Below the pieces are notes generated by a model. It was not told where the DNA came from. It saw only the letters and a list, made by a program, of their open reading frames with translations, and did not search any database. This document shows, piece by piece, positions 4,362-5,444 of a stretch of 5,444 bases of DNA (the stretch's first letter is position 1; every line of letters starts with the position of its first letter). The stretch is from Acidimicrobiia bacterium (lineage in GTDB: Bacteria; Actinomycetota; Acidimicrobiia; Acidimicrobiales; SZUA-35), in the NCBI GenBank assembly GCA_029857855.1, contig JAOUGG010000247.1, positions 1 through 5,444 of the forward strand, written 5' to 3'. The translations under genes were made by a program, and so were the position numbers.

Positions 4362-5444
4362 TCATCGTCCCACCAGACCGGTTCGGTTGATGAGGGTGTC
4401 GAGCATGGCGTCGACCGTGGTGATGACACGGGCCGATGCCTCGTAGGACCGTTGGGCGGCGATGAGTTCGGTCATCTCCTCGTCGAGTGAGACGCCGCTG
4501 GCGGCAATTCGCTGCTGATCGGCGCTGGTGGCCGCATCGGCCGCTGCGTCGGCCCTGATCCTGGTGCCCGCCGTCAGTCCGGCGAGGTTGGTCACGACGT
4601 TGCGCCAGCCGGTGGTCGGCCCGTCCGGGGCATCGATCAACGAAGCCATTTGTTCGGCGGCGGTCGTGTCGTAGCCGCCGACTCCGGCCGCGGCCACGGC
4701 GATCCGATCTGCGCTACCGGCCACATCGGCACTCACCGTGAAGCCGAGCGCACCTGCGGCGGCATCGAACAGGTTGCGACCGGTGCCCCCGTCCGCGCCC
4801 TCACCGGCGCTGTGCACGGCGTTGGCTGCAGCCGCCAGGTCGGTGGCGAAGGTGTCGAGTGCTCGCAGCTGCTCGGGAATCAGAACGTTGGCCGCCTGCT
4901 GGGTTCCCCTGAGGTCGCCGCCGGTGAGTCGCAGCTCACGGCCGTCGGCTGCGGTTATCACCAAACGGCTCAGTCCGGCCGGTAGTGAGGGGTCGGCGAC
5001 GGTGGCGGCCGAGAGGGGGGAGGTTCGGTTGCCGGCCACCAGCGGATACCCGTCGATGGCCACCCGGACGCCGCCGTTCTCGTCGTAGGCCACCGAAGCG
5101 TTCGTGATGCTGACGAGCTCGTCGATGAGTCGATCTCGCTCGTCCTCGAGCGAGGCTGCGTCGGCGCCCGCGGCGTTCGCCGATCGGATCCGATCGTCCA
5201 GGGCGGCGATCCCGGTGGAGAGGGCATTGGCTCGGTTCACCAGCGTCGCGGCTCGCTCGCCGAGGCTGACGGCAAGATCACGACCGTCGGCCGCCGCTTG
5301 ACGGACTTCGGCGGCCACGGTCTCGCCGGCTTGCAGTGCGAGAACACGATTGGCGGTGAGTTCCGGATTGTTAACCAGATTGTCGAAGGCGGTCCCGAGG
5401 TCGAGCAATGCCCGATTCAGTCCGCCGTTGTCGAAGGCGTTCCA
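4362..5444 (-). CDS. flgK: FlgK, hook-filament junction protein 1 (HAP1); N-terminus beyond window edge
   Basis: FlgK is exported and forms the first junction layer on the hook. The frame is open to the right edge: the visible 360 residues start [16 protein letters not shown] with no valid start in the right place, so the gene continues outside. By comparison with the family, about 95 N-terminal residues are missing and the full length would be near 455 aa. Landmarks are [12 protein letters not shown] (22-33), the coiled linker with [12 protein letters not shown] (99-110), and [20 protein letters not shown] (119-138). The C-terminal D0 signature [20 protein letters not shown] begins about 45 residues from the end, followed by a terminal helix ending in [14 protein letters not shown]. 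No frameshift is seen. FlgL follows in the same operon. Confidence 0.96.
   Translation of the reverse strand, partial: WNAFDNGGLNRALLDLGTAFDNLVNNPELTANRVLALQAGETVAAEVRQAAADGRDLAVSLGERAATLVNRANALSTGIAALDDRIRSANAAGADAASLEDERDRLIDELVSITNASVAYDENGGVRVAIDGYPLVAGNRTSPLSAATVADPSLPAGLSRLVITAADGRELRLTGGDLRGTQQAANVLIPEQLRALDTFATDLAAAANAVHSAGEGADGGTGRNLFDAAAGALGFTVSADVAGSADRIAVAAAGVGGYDTTAAEQMASLIDAPDGPTTGWRNVVTNLAGLTAGTRIRADAAADAATSADQQRIAASGVSLDEEMTELIAAQRSYEASARVITTVDAMLDTLINRTGLVGR

Noticed and set aside
3374..4390. Long plus-strand open frame of 338 codons opposite flgL
   Set aside because: It is antisense to a clear FlgL. Its translation is Gly/Val/Arg-rich without any recognisable domain, and such long antisense frames are common in GC-rich genes.
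4331..4429. Longer FlgL starting inside flgK
   Set aside because: The added residues are low-complexity Ser/Thr/Pro-rich shadow sequence; the ATG at 4330 has AGGAG 9 bases upstream and gives the normal FlgL N-terminus.
1..5444. A novel defence, mobile or biosynthetic system
   Set aside because: Every protein in the window is a recognisable flagellar component in a coherent order. There are no transposase, integrase, CRISPR or toxin-antitoxin signatures and no compositional break.

Overview
This is a chromosomal flagellar locus from a high-GC bacterium, most likely an actinobacterium. The lineage is inferred from the high GC content, the gene order FlbD/SwrD-MotA-MotB-FliL, and flagellar promoters that resemble the actinobacterial FliA/WhiG type; no rRNA or other taxonomic marker is present. 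All six genes lie on the minus strand, so transcription runs from the right edge of the window to the left. Long open frames on the plus strand are antisense shadows of these genes, a normal effect of GC-rich coding sequence.

Layout in the direction of transcription: (1) flgK (hook-filament junction protein 1; N-terminus lost at the right edge) followed 31 bases later by flgL (junction protein 3). (2) A 122-base intergenic region holding a small GC palindrome, an inverted repeat and a candidate FliA-type promoter. (3) A tightly packed, overlapping four-gene stator operon: flbD (SwrD family), motA, motB, fliL. Each gene overlaps the next by 8 to 13 bases, which suggests translational coupling; motA and motB start with GTG behind clear Shine-Dalgarno sites. 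(4) A 143-base intergenic region with a second candidate FliA-type promoter sharing a 12-base block with the first, and an untranslated leader unusually rich in GGA motifs. (5) A flagellin gene (fliC/hag type) whose last part is cut off by the left edge.

Together these genes encode the hook-filament junction (FlgK, FlgL), the torque-generating stator (MotA, MotB) with its helpers (FliL, and FlbD/SwrD by homology), and the filament subunit. The promoter pattern suggests that the stator operon and flagellin are both late-class genes under a FliA-type sigma factor. The flagellin leader suggests an additional post-transcriptional control of the CsrA/FliW kind. I see no mobile element, CRISPR, RNA gene or sign of horizontal transfer. 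The most interesting signals are regulatory rather than a new protein system.
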